Below, piece after piece: positions 35,204 to 48,135 of a DNA stretch of 64,000 nt. The translations under genes and the position numbers were made by a program. Each line of letters begins with the position of its first letter. Within the stretch, counting starts at the first letter, position 1. The DNA lies in contig JAKSXM010000132.1 of assembly GCA_022575985.1 (NCBI GenBank), positions 6,944,001 through 7,008,000 of the forward strand. Direction: 5' to 3'. The notes under the pieces were generated by a model. It made no database searches and was not told where the DNA came from. It was given only the letters and a program-made list of their open reading frames with translations. Source of the DNA: Anagrus nilaparvatae. Lineage: Eukaryota > Arthropoda > Insecta > Hymenoptera > Mymaridae.

Positions 35204-35600
35204 TTGCCTTTCGGTTCTTTCCAAAGTTTTTATTTCTCTCTTCAACAAGTCCATAATATTAAACAAAATACCCTCAGCATGGAAGCATATAGCAATATTC
35301 TCCAAGTAGCTAAAACCTGTAATCCCTCTACTCCAGCAGACTACAGACCAATATCTCTCTTATGTATAACTTCAAAAATACTGAAAAAAATCATTCATAA
35401 AAAAATTATCAATTTCACTTATATCGCATCACTATACTACTCCTGTTAGATTTATCTAAAGCTTTCGACAGGGTTTCCCACACTATCCTTCTGGATAAGC
35501 TTTCTGCTATTGGTTTTTCTCCTCATGTTGTAGGCTGGTTCAATCAGCCAACTCCGAGATTCTCTTCAAGTCAAGGACAATAACGTACAAATCTTCAATT
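35204..35600 (+). mobile_element. jockey-type LINE relic: reverse transcriptase fingers/palm
   Basis: Plus-strand translation ILQVAKTCNPSTPADYRPIS then LLCITSKILKKIIHKKI is the conserved RT start of jockey-like LINEs (..P..Y.pISLL....k..Ek.i...i). After a deletion or frame change it reads LDLSKAFDRVSHTILLDKLS and AIGFSPHVVGWFN, including AFD with the first catalytic Asp. About 35 residues normally between these blocks are missing, and the frame ends soon after. A matching later RT segment lies at 37250-37840. Confidence 0.85.
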
Positions 35601-35639
35601 CAACAATATTAAATATAAAAATAATTCTGTAAACTCTAT

Positions 35640-36430
35640 TTATCAATCTTTTTCCAGTAAACACACTGCATTCTTCACACGTCCTCCATTCCATTGCCCA
35701 AATAATTCCTAACCCTGTCAACTCCCAAAAAAGCAAATCCTCCATTTAAAAACCCTCTTCCTTTTCTGAACGATAACTCTTTTTAACTTCCCCTCCTCCT
35801 CTTCAGCCAGTCTCAATCTCCCCCCCTCTCTTAGTCCATCGCAAATCCCTCCAGTAACTAACCTCGATAACATAAACCCTTCGTCCTCCTCTCCTACAAC
35901 CCATCTCATTCAATCTCAGTTCAGCCAAATCGACAATTCCATATTTACTCAATTCGAAACCTCAAATGACCCTAAATATCAATTAAATAATCAGCACCTT
36001 CTTATAAATAAAAACTTAAATTCTACTCACTCTGTTTTTCTTAAATCCTTCGACACCCCTAAACCACATACACCCTCATCAAACCCATTCTCAGCCTGTC
36101 ACTTCAATGCTGGTTCTTTATGCAAACAAAAACGTCTTGATTTCTGTAGAGCATATTTTTCTTCTCTAAAACACCACGTGATCGCTGTAACTGAAACCTG
36201 GCTCAACCCTGCTTTTAAAGACAAAAGGGCTCAAATCTTAGGTTACTCCTTAATCCGCAACAACAAAGAAGGTCAAAGCTCTGGAGGTATAGCTTTATAC
36301 ATTCTCGATAACCCAAATACTGAATTATCGAAATGAGTCACGACACGGGTGAATTGAAACTTCCTGAATATCTCATTTGCGAAATTTTTTTTGTAACTTC
36401 TCTCATTATGACTACCATAGCCTATAGGCC
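35640..36430 (+). mobile_element. jockey-type LINE relic: start of endonuclease domain
   Basis: One frame reads FNAGSLCKQKRLDFCRAYFS, then HHVIAVTETWLNPAFKDKRA and GYSLIRNNKEGQSSGGIALY. This matches the start of an apurinic-type (EEP) endonuclease of LINE ORF2, including the ETWL motif with the metal-binding Glu. It is preceded by a Ser/Pro/Asn-rich low-complexity segment, as often found upstream of the domain. It lies downstream of an RT piece, the reverse of the normal EN-RT order, so two copies or a rearrangement are involved. It stops at about 36334. Confidence 0.75.
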
Positions 36431-36435
36431 CTCTG

Positions 36436-37248
36436 AGTCGACTTGGAAAGGTGGATGAATCGTGATCATGGTGAGGTAGACTTCTACCTCATACAGTTCC
36501 TAACTGGTCACGGTTATTTGCAAAATGCTTTTCAAGTGGTACAAGGTGGCATCTATGAAATGCTTGCACTGCCCGGGCGAGCCGGATGCCGCTGAGCACA
36601 CCTTTTTTGGGTGTCCTCACTTCGCTGAGGAGCGACCGCCCTTCGACGAATGGAGGCCGGAAGGAGTCATCCCGGAAATGCTGCGCAGTACCATGAACTG
36701 GTACAGTGTGACAGAGTACTTAAGGGCGACACTGATTAAAAAAAAGGAGGAAGTTTTCCTCTCGTAGGAAACTCTCCTCCTCTATTGACAGGGTATGGCG
36801 AAAAATGCCTAGTCTGCATTTTTTCCGGACCAAAGTAATAACTAAACAGGGAGTCCCGGTCCGGATTCTATGATATTATCATACACGGTCTTTGAAAGCT
36901 GGACGTGGTATTTTTGAAGTCAAATGACAAAAAAAAAATTATGGGTTGGCATTAGTATACACTAACACTATTTTTCGTAGTATAAGTTAAGGCGAAATAC
37001 GGAGATCTCTTATTCATACCAACCTATGAATTTAATTTTGTCATATGACTTTGAAAATACCACGTCCAGCACTCAAAGACCTTGTAAATGCAGGAGGGTG
37101 GGGAGTTTAGGGGTATTAGCCCGAATTTGATGTTGAGTCCCACATAACCATACAGTACGCGGTGTATGGTATGCGTAAACAGCAGTCTCCTCGTCCTACG
37201 AAAAAGGCCCCTTCTCTGAAGGGGCCCAAAAAAAAAAAAAAAAAAAAA
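36436..37248 (+). mobile_element. R1-like LINE 3' end with poly-A tail, nested in the jockey-type LINE
   Basis: DFYLIQFLTGHGYLQNA followed, after a +1 or -1 shift, by KCLHCPGEPDAAEHTFFGCP and HFAEERPPFDEW gives the C-terminal CCHC-type knuckle of R1-clade ORF2. The stop is at 36765-36767. A GC-rich 3' UTR follows, with GGGGCCC just before a 20-base A tract (about 37229-37248). The UTR is split by the TA-flanked MITE at 36894-37084. Beyond the poly-A, jockey-type RT sequence resumes, showing that this R1 copy inserted into the older LINE. Confidence 0.82.
36894..37084. mobile_element. TA-flanked MITE (Tc1/mariner-like), copy 2
   Basis: 191 bp, same ends (CACGGTCTTTGAAAGCTGG / CCAGCACTCAAAGACCTTG) and same interior as copy 1, plus ~35 extra bp (about 36985-37020). 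Flanked by TA at 36892-36893 and 37085-37086. It is inserted in the 3' UTR of the R1-like LINE and so is younger than it. Confidence 0.87.
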
Positions 37249-38640
37249 GAGAATGATGTTTGCAGCGACCTCTGAATATATCTTCAAGTCCCCTACAAAG
37301 ACTTAAACCTAGGCGTTTCTCTGCTTCAAAACGACCTTCATGAAATCAAAAAATGGTGCCTTGCAAATAATTTCAAAATAAACATCAAAAAGACGAATTT
37401 CATAATCTTAAGGTAAAAAAGTTTCCACTCTATACGTAACAAATACCTCTTTCTACTTTGATGGTTCCCAAATTCAACTATCAAAAACGGTAAAAAACCT
37501 TGGCCTTTACATTGATTATGACATGAAATGGCGGTCCCACTTTAACCACATCATCAAATCAGCAAACTTTGTCCTTTATAGATTAAGACATTTTAAGCAT
37601 CTAACAAAACCTAACCTCCGAAAGCAGCTTGTTACAGCTCTCATATTTCCACTTCTCGATTCAGGTGTTTTCCCAATGGGTAACCTTCCCGAACATTAAT
37701 ACTCCAGTCTACAAAAATTACTAAATTCCTCAGTCAGGTATGTGTGTGACGTCAGATTTCCCTCCAGAACCTCCCCTGATAGAATCAAACTTGGTTGGCT
37801 AAATGTTAAACTTCGTGCAAAATACCTTAACGCAGTACAGGAGATAGGTAAAAAAATCGATTAGAAAAGAGAATCGATAAGAAAATCGATTTTTCTCCTA
37901 TAAAACGTGGTCAAAAGCTAAAATAAATGGTTTCATCGGATTTCTGGGGAAAAAATACTAAGGAATGCTAATTAGAACATAATTTTAAACGCGATTTGAA
38001 TCCACTAGAAAAACTGAAAGTTTTAAGATAATCCCAATTTTAAGGAGGCCAAAAAAAAAACTTTCGAGAGCTATCGTGGGCTCAAAAATCGATGTTTTGA
38101 TCTAAATCCAACGAGAAACTTATTTTTTTTACTTATATTTTCGAATTCTGCCGGCGCGTTAGGAATCCCGGATACTTCGAAAAAAAAAAACAGTCTAATA
38201 TATATAACGTCCTAAGCATTGGAAAACCCAATTACCTCAAAGAAAAAGTAAAAATCTACATCCCCATAAGAGACCTACGCCCTAAAAATCTTCCGCATCT
38301 AGTTGCTAATTCCTCCACAAACCATATCTATAATAACTCTTCTGTAATTTTCATGATTTCCTTCTAGAACCCTCTCCCTGAAGTAATAAGATTGTCAAGT
38401 ACAATCGATGCATTTAAGAGTAATCTATATCAACATCTCCTTTAGCTGGACAAACGTGACTCAAATGTTCCATATATTTTACCCTTAAACTCATCCAAAC
38501 GTCGAAATTCAAATCAAATCGAAAATTCTATAAACAAACAAGCTATCTCATTCTCATTCAAACTTAATCCCAAAGCGCCTCCCTTCATAATCTGTGTTCC
38601 TTTTTCACAAACTCCTAACTTTCTACTCTAAATTTAAAAC
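37249..38640 (+). mobile_element. jockey-type LINE relic: RT thumb to 3' end, interrupted
   Basis: Begins at a decayed catalytic box (FAD-T) followed by YKDLNLGVSLLQNDLHEIKK, WCLANNFKINIKKTNFIIL, VKNLGLYIDYDMKWRSHFNH, and LVTALIFPLLDSGVFPMGN. It continues to KLGWLNVKLRAKYLNA at about 37842. It is then interrupted by ~365 bp of unrelated sequence containing an inverted repeat around ATCGATTTT. It resumes at about 38207 with VLSIGKPNYLKEKVKIYIPI and LPEVIRLSSTIDAFKSNLYQ, the typical end of such ORF2 proteins. Frameshifts and stops are present throughout. Confidence 0.82.
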
Positions 38641-39904
38641 TTTTCCTCAAATTTGTAAACTATTGTTATTAATTATAAAATTTTGTTAAACTTTAAACAT
38701 GCGTTAGCAACTTATTACATCTTCAAATGTACTTCTATGACATTGTACGATAATCTTATGAATAAAAAAAAGAAAACGTTATCTAATTTAATGAAAATTT
38801 AAAAAAATATTAAAAAACATTTGGAGTTTCCTATAGTATGACTAATATATTATCTTATCAATTTCGTGCTGAAACGACACACGGTTGATAAAATTCAACC
38901 TATAACATATGTGAAATTTAGGGCACTTTTAATAAAGATGGTTGAGTACGAAAATTTGCATTTAAAATGTCCCACTCAGGAAAAATCTTTAAAAATGAGT
39001 ATAAAGAGCTGAAATTAGAGCTGACATCTAATTTAGGAATCCATTTTTGAATGAGAGAAAAAAAATAATTTTCACGACTTCGTCCCACCAAACCTGGGAT
39101 TTAGATGGGAATTACCTAATACAAAATAAGTGAGTTTATATAAATTTAAATTTTTCTTTTTTTTTTTATTCTTTTCAAAAATCTGTCGACTATACATAAA
39201 ACTAAAAATCGGAATAATTTATTTCTGAATAAAAGTAATTCATTTAACCTAAAATTTAATTAATCTTCTTTGCTACTTTAAAATGAAAAATTTTTTAATG
39301 TAAAAGAAAAAAAGTTTTATTCACTTTTAAAGAGAGTTTTAAAAATGCAAATAACTTTGTTATCTGATGCTTTCAAGTAAATATATGTAAAACCTAATTC
39401 AAATTTTTTTTTTAATTTTAGCTTTTTATAAAAGGTATTTTTTTCTTTTTACTACTTTAAAAATTGTAATACCAATATAAAGGGTATAAAATGTATTTTT
39501 AATTAATTATTTATTTTTTATATGTTAAAATATTAATGCATCTGAACAAAAATTATGCAAGGATTCTCTATTGGAATTTAACGTAAATTGATGATTTAAA
39601 TATTTTTTGCTGAAAGTGCAATTAAAAATAAGACCTACCAATTTTCGATTTTTTGTTAGCCATTTATCTGTTTTTGGAATTTTTTTAAATTACCTCAAAA
39701 TTTAGGTTTCTCATTAGAGTAACCTTTGTAATAGATAATATTTTAACATTTTATTATTGTTACATAAAATAGCCTCACATGTTAAAAAACTGATTTTTAA
39801 AGAAAGTACGTGTCATGTATTTTGGTGTTATTTCACAACCATTATAATTTAAGACCAAATTATTTTTCAAAAAATTTTGTCATTAAAAAATCTTAAGCTG
39901 GTTT
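38641..39904. other. AT-rich spacer, no gene seen
   Basis: Nothing recognised. Confidence 0.35.
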
Positions 39905-40140
39905 CTTTTTTTTTTTAATTTGGATGTAATACCTCATTTTCTTCTATAAAAGTACTAGTTTTAAAAATATTGTTTTTACTCGATTTTTCGAATCTGATAC
40001 CAAAACTTGTGAAAATTTTTGTTTGAAAATATTTGACGTCAAAAAATTTAAAAAAAACCAATTTTTTTCTTTTTTTTTTGGACTTAAAAGTTGTAAAAAA
40101 AAAATATTTTATTAGAGCAAAAAATTTTAATTTCAAATGG
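39905..40140 (-). repeat. isolated satellite monomers (inverted relative to the 12.7-kb array)
   Basis: AATTTGGATGTAATACCTCA, AAAAGTACTAGTTTTAAAAA, TTTTTACTCGATTTTTCGAA and TCTGATAC are the reverse complement of the block order in the 468-bp satellite. The flank just before (39830-39890) also matches. A 73-codon frame through it is accidental. Confidence 0.65.
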
Positions 40141-43100
40141 GTTCAAATCCAAAATATTGCATAATTTTTGCAATTCGCTCATATAGAGTAATTAATTTTA
40201 AAAAATATCTTTTTTTTTTTTATATAATATCATAAACTACTACCACTCACACATGTAAAATATATCCGCAAAGATATATATCTAGTACTTGCATATTTAA
40301 TATGGTTTTAAAAGCATCATCTTATACTTTACCTCATAGCAACCCACAAAACTTCACGTAATGTACTATATTTTTCATGCCAAGAAAAAAAAAAGAAAAA
40401 AAAAAGAAGCATATAATATATATAAAACTTAAAACCTTTAAATGTGTTAACGTAGAGGTTGACATTTTTTTTTATATACACGTAAAAAAAACGCTTCAAA
40501 TGCAAATTTTTTAAAATACTTTTTTTTTCTCAACCTTTCCATCATCTTACGTAAGTTATATAAAATACTTCGATCGAATATTGGACTATATAAAGAATAA
40601 AATATCAAGTCTTAAAGGAAAAAAAAAATGATTAAAACATGTAAGGTAAAGAAATGAATTTTGTACGACGAGAGTTGATAAATTGGCTTCTTAATCTGAA
40701 TTCAAGAGTTTTTGGTAATATTAATTTTTGAGCAAAAATTTACATTTTGCGGAAAAAAATCAATTTTTAGGGATAATTTGGTATAATTAAGTAGTCGATG
40801 GATTAAATTATGATTATCAGTTAACACAATTAAGGGCTCAATGAAACTCAAATGTTATTTAATGTTTATTTCAAAAGCTGGCTCCTACATGAGTTTGAAA
40901 ATCTCAAAAATGATTTGTACAAAAATGAACTTACTGCATCTTCGATAATTACCTATCGCGCATGTTGGAAATATTCCAGATTCCTCTTTCTGCAAATGTT
41001 AAAAGTTATCAGTGCATGATATCAGCTACGAAAAAATTGTAATGACATATGCTAATGAAATTTTATTCTAAGATGCTTCTCTTTTCCTTCAGCATCTATC
41101 AAAGCTTTCTAAATCCTGGATATTTCTTTGACCCAGCATAGATTTCCTAGAACACTTCTAAGAACACGACTGAGTAACAACAGACAATCCCATAATTCTT
41201 ATTATTTTAAACAACTGAAACAAACAAAAATCCTATACCTGATACTCATTAACATCTTTTATAACTTTTGCATAAATTTTTTTAGCAAAAAAAAATACTC
41301 AGTACTCAAAAAAATATTCATGTTTTATATTATTCTTCTCATTATACAAAATTCATAATAAAAAAACAGACCTTAAAAAAAAATAATAATTATAATAGTA
41401 GTTACCTAACCATATTTTTTATTTTTCTTTTTTCTCAACTTTTTTAAGTGCTTACATTTTCTTAATGAGAATTGAAATATTTTTATGATATTAAAGAATC
41501 GAGCTTTTTTTTTGAATAAAAAAGAAATATATATAAGTAATAAGTAAATAACTACATATTAAGTACAAAAAGAAAAAAATTGAACCATACTGTACAAAGC
41601 ATTAAAGAAATGTGTATGACTTCACTAATTAAAAAAATAAAAAAGAACTTATTATCATACTTTTATTCTCTTTTTATAGGATTTTCATTAGTTATTTTAT
41701 GTAGAAAAAAAATCAAAGGACTTTGTATGAAAATATAAGTTAATTGTGTGTGTGTATTAAAAAAAATGGTCTCTAAAATTGAAGCCTAATAATGTATTAA
41801 ACAATGCAAGCTTTCGTTAATTAAAAAATTTTACAAATTATATTATGACTCATAATGAAAAAATGTGCTGATTGTAGTGAGCATTTTGTAGTTTCTTTTT
41901 GTTTAAATTGTTATTAAATACATAAATGGATTGTAAAACTAAAGAAAATGATATTTTTTTTCTAGAACATATTTTTTACCAAGTAGTTAATCTGCAATCA
42001 GACACATTTTTTTTAAGGTTCTACACTCTTAAGTCATTATGAATAATGAATAGTCTGAGTGAAGTTCAAGATTTCATCTTAGCTATACAGGAAGGCTGAA
42101 TTTATCATCCATGATATATTTTATATCTCCAGTGTCCACTTTGACTCTCAGGGATTGATTAATCTCAGGATTAACTGTGCCTTCAAGATTTCATAAAGCG
42201 ATTTGCGCCCATCTAGACTTTACTTAATATCCAAGATTTATTTTGTATCCCCAGAATTTAATTTTACTTTCGAGGTTTTGCAACAGAATTTCATTATTGT
42301 CCGATGGGTCTTAATTTTTCCTGAAAGAGCAGTTTACAGCTGATGGGGTAAAATTTATCCTACGAGATCCTTTTTGTACCTCCAAGAGTCCACTTTTGTA
42401 ATCAGCTTTTTTACAGGAATTCATTGTTGCCCTAAGCTGCCCATTTCACCTCTTGAGAGTAATTTAAGGAGTAAAGTCCTTGATTATAAATATATACAAT
42501 CTATAAAAACAGTGCTAAAATTTTTTGTGCAAAAAAGGTGCACTATAAGAACAGAAAAATATTAAAATAATAAATATAAAACTATTAAATTGAAATATTA
42601 ACATAATTCACAGCATATATATAATAGATATGTTCTAAGCAAATTCTATTTAAAAGTGCCTAAACTAAAAGTTTGAATATATATTTCCCGCATATAAAAC
42701 AAGAAATAGGGTTAACTGACATAAAGTATTACCCTTCTTCTGAATTAAACATATATATTTTATGAAAGACAGTAATATAGCAGCTGTTAATAATTCAAAA
42801 TGTATATAAATATATATATATATATAAAGAAAAGAGTGATGAAACTTTCACCTACACATAGTTAAAATAAATATACATGTCGGATTTATATAATATATTT
42901 TATGATTCATGAAAATTAGCTTTAAAGGAAATTAAATTTTATCTATGCATTTTATAAAAATTAAATATTTTTTATTGTATTAGTCATTTTAGTTAAATTT
43001 TGGTATTAAGTTTTTTTTAATTTTTAATTCAAGGGGTAGTCCACTTAGGGTACGGTAACTGTGCGACAAAAAAGGGCATTCCTAACAAGAAGATTTCGCA

Positions 43101-44365
43101 GTCTTTGGATCCTTAAATCTTCAAAAGTCGAGAGGTTCCTTTTTAAGCCGAAAAAATTAAGACCCAATAAAAGTTATTTGGTTAAAAGTTTTATTTGAAA
43201 GGCAAGCTATGAAATTCTACCTTATAGCAAGGAGCCCTCTGTGCCACAGCTAGGTTATAGGTATGGGGAATATCTTTACAAACCTAATTATCTCACCCAG
43301 TCTCCATTTTCGGCACACACAGGTCGCACACTTGGCGCTCAATAACTATGTGCACTGAGTAGAACGCCCCTTGTTTTAATTGATAAAAAGTAAAGGATTA
43401 AAAAATTAGCATAAGGATATAAGATGGATTTATGATAAATACAATATTTGAACATGAAGTAAAAACAAAAGGTTAACAGATGGTTTTATGGACAGTTGGA
43501 TAGATGAAATATAAAAATTAAAATTAATAGATATGAAAACGAAAAAGGGGATGAACAAAAGAAGCCTGTGAATTAGGATTTAATGTAGAATTGGCATATA
43601 ATGGATTGGATGGAAAATAATCCTTTTTATTTCCACCTATAATTTTATATTAGTTTATCTTTGTAAAACTGAGTTTCTCAAATTCCATCTTATTAATATC
43701 CCATGTGAATCTCACGTACCTAATATCAGACAATCAAAATCTAATATGTAATTTTTCTGTATCTGTATCCACACAGAAACTAGTATTATTAAAATTACAG
43801 TCAAATCACTTAAAATTTTCTCAAGCAGTTATCAAGAACCAAAAAAAAAAAATAACATATTTTTTCCAAAACGTATTCTGATTTTAAAGAATGGTTTAAA
43901 ACTAGATAAAAAATCTTTTAAATTATACATTTTTTCTAAAAAAATCCTATGAATTTTTAAAAAAGTAACTTAAACAAGTAATATTCATAGATGAATTTCA
44001 TAAATGACACGAGTATTAAAGCATGGATATGAATTTAAATGATTTAAATATATGTAGCAGTAAAATATGTAATTCAAATATAAATCAATATTTACTTCCT
44101 GAATGTTTGAATTACATTAAAGTAAAGAGACATTATCTAATTCCTTTCATTATACTATTATTAAAAATTTTTTAATTAATAATATAATTAATTTTTTAAA
44201 TTTAAAATTTTAAAATGAATATCTTGAAAATCAAAATAAATTTACAAGTATTACATTGTTTAAATTTTTTGATTATACGCTGAAAAAAGGGTCTATATAC
44301 TTTCTTACTTTCGGGCGATGATAAAGGCTGAATCTTTTATTTTTAGTAAAAAAAAACTGTAACTA
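40141..44365. other. AT-rich intergenic region, no gene seen
   Basis: Long stretch with no supportable gene on either strand. At about 42080-42460 there is a degenerate pattern of roughly 100-bp spacing (CTCCAGTGTCCACTTTGACT, later CTCCAAGAGTCCACTTTTG; AGAATTTCATTATTGTCC, later GGAATTCATTGTTGCCC), suggesting an old tandem repeat. At 43020-43360 there is a GC-richer segment without recognised content. Short TA runs occur near 42800-42830. Confidence 0.35.
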
Positions 44366-44792
44366 CACTGTAAAAAGTAACTTCCTTATATTAACAAAAA
44401 AATTAGAACATTTTCGAAAAATTAGTAAATTTTCAAAAAAATTTGTAAATATTCGAAAAAAATCGTAAATTTACTAAATTTAGTATATTATCGAAAAATT
44501 CGAGAATTATCGATTTTTTTTTGTGAATTCATAAGAAAAATTGATAATTTACAATTTTTTTTCGAAAATTTACAAAAAATAGTCGTAAATTTACAAAAAA
44601 TAATTGTGAATTTGCAACTTTTTTCGTAAATGCACAAAAAAAAATCGAGAATTCTCTAACTTTTCGATAATATACTAAATTTAGTAAATTTACGATTTTT
44701 TTCGAATACTTACAAATTTTTTTGAAAATTTACTAATTTTTCGATAATTTTCTAATTTTTTTGTTAATATAAGGAAGTTACTTTTTACAGTG
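44366..44792. mobile_element. CACTG-ended foldback MITE, copy 2
   Basis: 427-bp palindrome with ends CACTGTAAAAAGTAACTTCC / GGAAGTTACTTTTTACAGTG, flanked by TA on both sides (44364-44365, 44793-44794). It is colinear with the copy at 33544-33959. A shorter degenerate relative may lie at 59508-59650 downstream of Toll. Confidence 0.87.
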
Positions 44793-47700
44793 TATATGAT
44801 ATAAAAGTTAAAACGAAATAAAATGTATAAAATAAAAATGTGTTTCAACGATATAGAGTGCTTTTGAATACATTGTAATATGAATTCTGTTTGTGAAATA
44901 AAACATAAAAAAAATTAAATTTAATATTTTGAATAGTTCATTTAATAAATTCTTGGAAAAACAAATATTTTTAATAGTCAATTAAATGAATTCTTGGAAA
45001 ATAAAAGTTATACCCTGAGGTTAAATATAAATATAGTCTAACAAGGGTAGTTCGCTACTTTTTAAACAACAAATTATACTAGATGGTTTTGGATCAGTTT
45101 ATTATATTGAAAGAATATACCAGATACCGAAATTATGTCAATGTGACCTCTGGGCCTAGAAATGTATTTCGTCCCATGTTATATAAAATTGAAATTTTTA
45201 AGCTCATGCAATATAATATCATGTATGCAGACTTGTTTATTGACCTACCAACTTCCGGTTACTCTTTTTGGAACATGTTTACAGACAGGGGAGAGGGTAT
45301 TCCAAGCATGTCATTTTGGGGGGATGACAAATGTGCCATATTTAGAGGGGGTCAAATGGACTTGGAATAATTTTTATTTAGGAACTCAGAATCTTGCTTA
45401 GAATAATTTGAGTTTAGGGACTTAATATAATCTCGATAAATGGGTGAAGAATAATTAGGATTTTAGGGGCTTAAAATTATTTTTTTTTGGCTTAACGACT
45501 TAAAAGTTAAAATTATAAAGGTTTCAAGATTCAAAATATAAATTGAAACATGTACAATTGAGGAATGTTCGTTGGTCGTGAGTTCACAAACCGATTGTAA
45601 GTTTTTTTTAGTCACTTTTCAATTAATGTAAAACGTAATTTTTTATCTGTATTTATTTTACCATTATAGCCAATAAACCGAATATCCAAAATGCCCAATT
45701 TTGCAAAATAATTAATTTATCCATTATACCATTTGGTGTAATTTGATGTTCCAAATGTAGTGGACTTTCCTTGTGAGTATAATATTTTGAAAAAAATAAA
45801 AAAAACTTTTTTCATAGCAATAATTAAAAAATAAAAACGTTTTAATTAAATTTTTTTTATCTTTCAAATGATTGTAAAGTCGAGTAATTAAATGTTACAT
45901 AAAAAATGAGAAAAAAAAATCGTGAGGCATTTTATTATTAATTCCAAAAATGATCCTGTTGCTCATATTTCACTTTTAAAAAAATTCGTTTGTGATTAAC
46001 GGAATACTGCTTGCAGCTAGCTACCTTATCAAAAGTTCTTAAGATATATGTCAATAACTTTTTTTTAAAATATATTTTATATATTTTTATATATAATCAA
46101 GACATTTTATGTTAAATTTTTTTGATACGGTAGCATTAACCGTTTTTAATTTAAAAACCGCATTTAACATGAATCCTAAATTTTCTTTACGTTTAAGCCA
46201 TTTTCAATCATTTGAGCAAGAAAAAAAAATTTTGCTAGCCACAAGTGGATTATTTTTTTCAACGTAGTAAATTGTCAAAAAACTGAATAAAACTGCCTAC
46301 TGAGGGCAAGTAAGACAACTTCCAATTAGAAACCTCAAAAGAACCGAAGAAAAATTTGATAGCAGCAAAAATAATTGACTAAATAATAGGAGCTGAGATC
46401 TATATTTATGTATAAAATTATAAAAATAAGAAATATTTAGATATTTTAAAATTTGTTTTTTCCCACATTTTCACATTAAAAATAAATAATATTTTAAATT
46501 TAAGTAGTATATATTTTTGTTAGAATATATTTATTCAAGAATGATGATATATTTATTGATATTGAAATTGAAATTTAAACATAAATAAATCACATCAAAG
46601 ATTAACTATCCGTAAAAGATTTAAATTAGCAATGCTAGAATGAACAAATAAATCGTATGATATACATTGAAGATGACCTATCCTATAGAATATATCGATA
46701 TTCCATTATAACAGTTTCTATTTTATACATGTATAAGCTTTATAATGAGTTACCGAACACGCAAATTGATTATTAATACTATTATTATTATTCATACTAT
46801 AAAATCTAAATAGCAGAGAAATTCTTATTAACATAAAAGCTTTTTTTCTAATTACGTAATCTTTTGCAAATTTTAATATTACTATGCTTACATTAATTTT
46901 TTACAAATTTACATTTTTTAAGTCAAATTAATTATAATTGGCATTATTTATAAAGGATAGGGAAGGGCTTGAGCAAAGAAGTGTGAAAGTATATTATTAT
47001 AAAAGTTTTTAAAATATTTATTTTTCTTGTCACATAAGAGAGTGCAAAAAAAAACTAGATGTGTATCTTTCAACATATAAATTTTGATACATTTTATCCA
47101 TCCATCCTGATTTTATCAACACAAAGGCTACTTCTGAATAAATACAGTGATTTGGTGCTCGGAACCAAACCTAACCTGAGTAGTAGTTCCGAAAAATCAT
47201 CAAAAAGTTCATTGATTCTCATTGAAGTTAGACCTCTACGCCACGACAAGACCCCGAAAACCTAAAAAACTGTTTCTGGTGGTTTTTTAGATTTTATTTA
47301 ATTTCTCCGACCCATAATCAAACAATGCACTGCTCATAGGCTGGAAAACTTAAAATTTCACCACTTATTAAGAAAACATTTTTTGGGGACCTTTAGAGCC
47401 TCCTTAAGAGCCCAAAATATAATTTTGAATTTTTCGACAATCGTTTTTTGAACATAACAAAATTATACCATTCTTAAATTTTTTTTCATAGTCCTGGTAG
47501 CTTGTAAAATCATATTTCAAAAATTTTATGAAAATCTCCTAGAGGAAGAACCATTTAATACCCTAAATTTCAAAATATTCTGCCGCCGTTTATCCGAATT
47601 TTTATTTTAAACAGTTTATTGTTGTGCAAAAAATGCAGAAGCATAGTTATTAAACTGATTTTTATCAATAGCCACCATTCTGCTGTCTTAATCGTGCTAT

Positions 47701-47900
47701 TCTGACACTGCCGTTTATCCGCACTTTACGCATATTTTTGGTTTTTAAATGCGAAAAACTAACTAGTAAACTAATAATTTAAAACAATTTAATTTTTTCT
47801 GATGAAAAATTTTCTTTTTTGATCAGCGGCCAGAAAGTATTTATTTATTTTATTTATTTTTTTGCTGTTTTAACAAGGAAATAGTATTTTAAGTATCAAG
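44793..47900. other. intergenic; includes an inverted member of the 'AAGTCCCTAA' repeat family
   Basis: About 45290-45480 is the reverse-complement relative of 53990-54290 (GGGGGTCAAATGGACTTGGA, AGAATAATTTGAGTTTAGGG, and similar). The 95-codon frame at 45083-45370 overlaps this repeat and has no motif, so no gene is called. The rest is AT-rich without recognised content. Confidence 0.4.
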
Positions 47901-48135
47901 GACGCAAAAGTTTTGGCACTAGCGTGAGCACTAGTACGAGTGCTCGGCGAAGCCGGACACGAGTGATATGTATTCACGCTAGTGTCTAAAGTGAAATACC
48001 CATGGTGTTAATGTCTAAGCGAAATGCCCATGGTTCTTACAATATTTTTTGCCCTCCTAGGCGTATAACAAGTTCAGAAAATACTTTACGCATGAGTTTT
48101 ACGCCGTATTGAGGGCAAAAAATCGTATACAATAC
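47901..48135. repeat. compound inverted repeat with GC-rich core
   Basis: GCACTAGCGTGAGCACTAG near 47925 pairs with ATTCACGCTAGTGTC near 47980 around a core of GAGTGCTCGGCGAAGCCGG. Next to it, TTTTTTGCCCTC (48045) pairs with GAGGGCAAAAAATC (48111). ATGCCCATGG-type words occur twice between them. Confidence 0.6.

Noticed and set aside
45083..45401. Overlapping 95- and 79-codon frames as a gene
   Set aside because: They lie partly in a dispersed repeat that recurs inverted at 54 kb, and two frames compete. No domain is recognisable.
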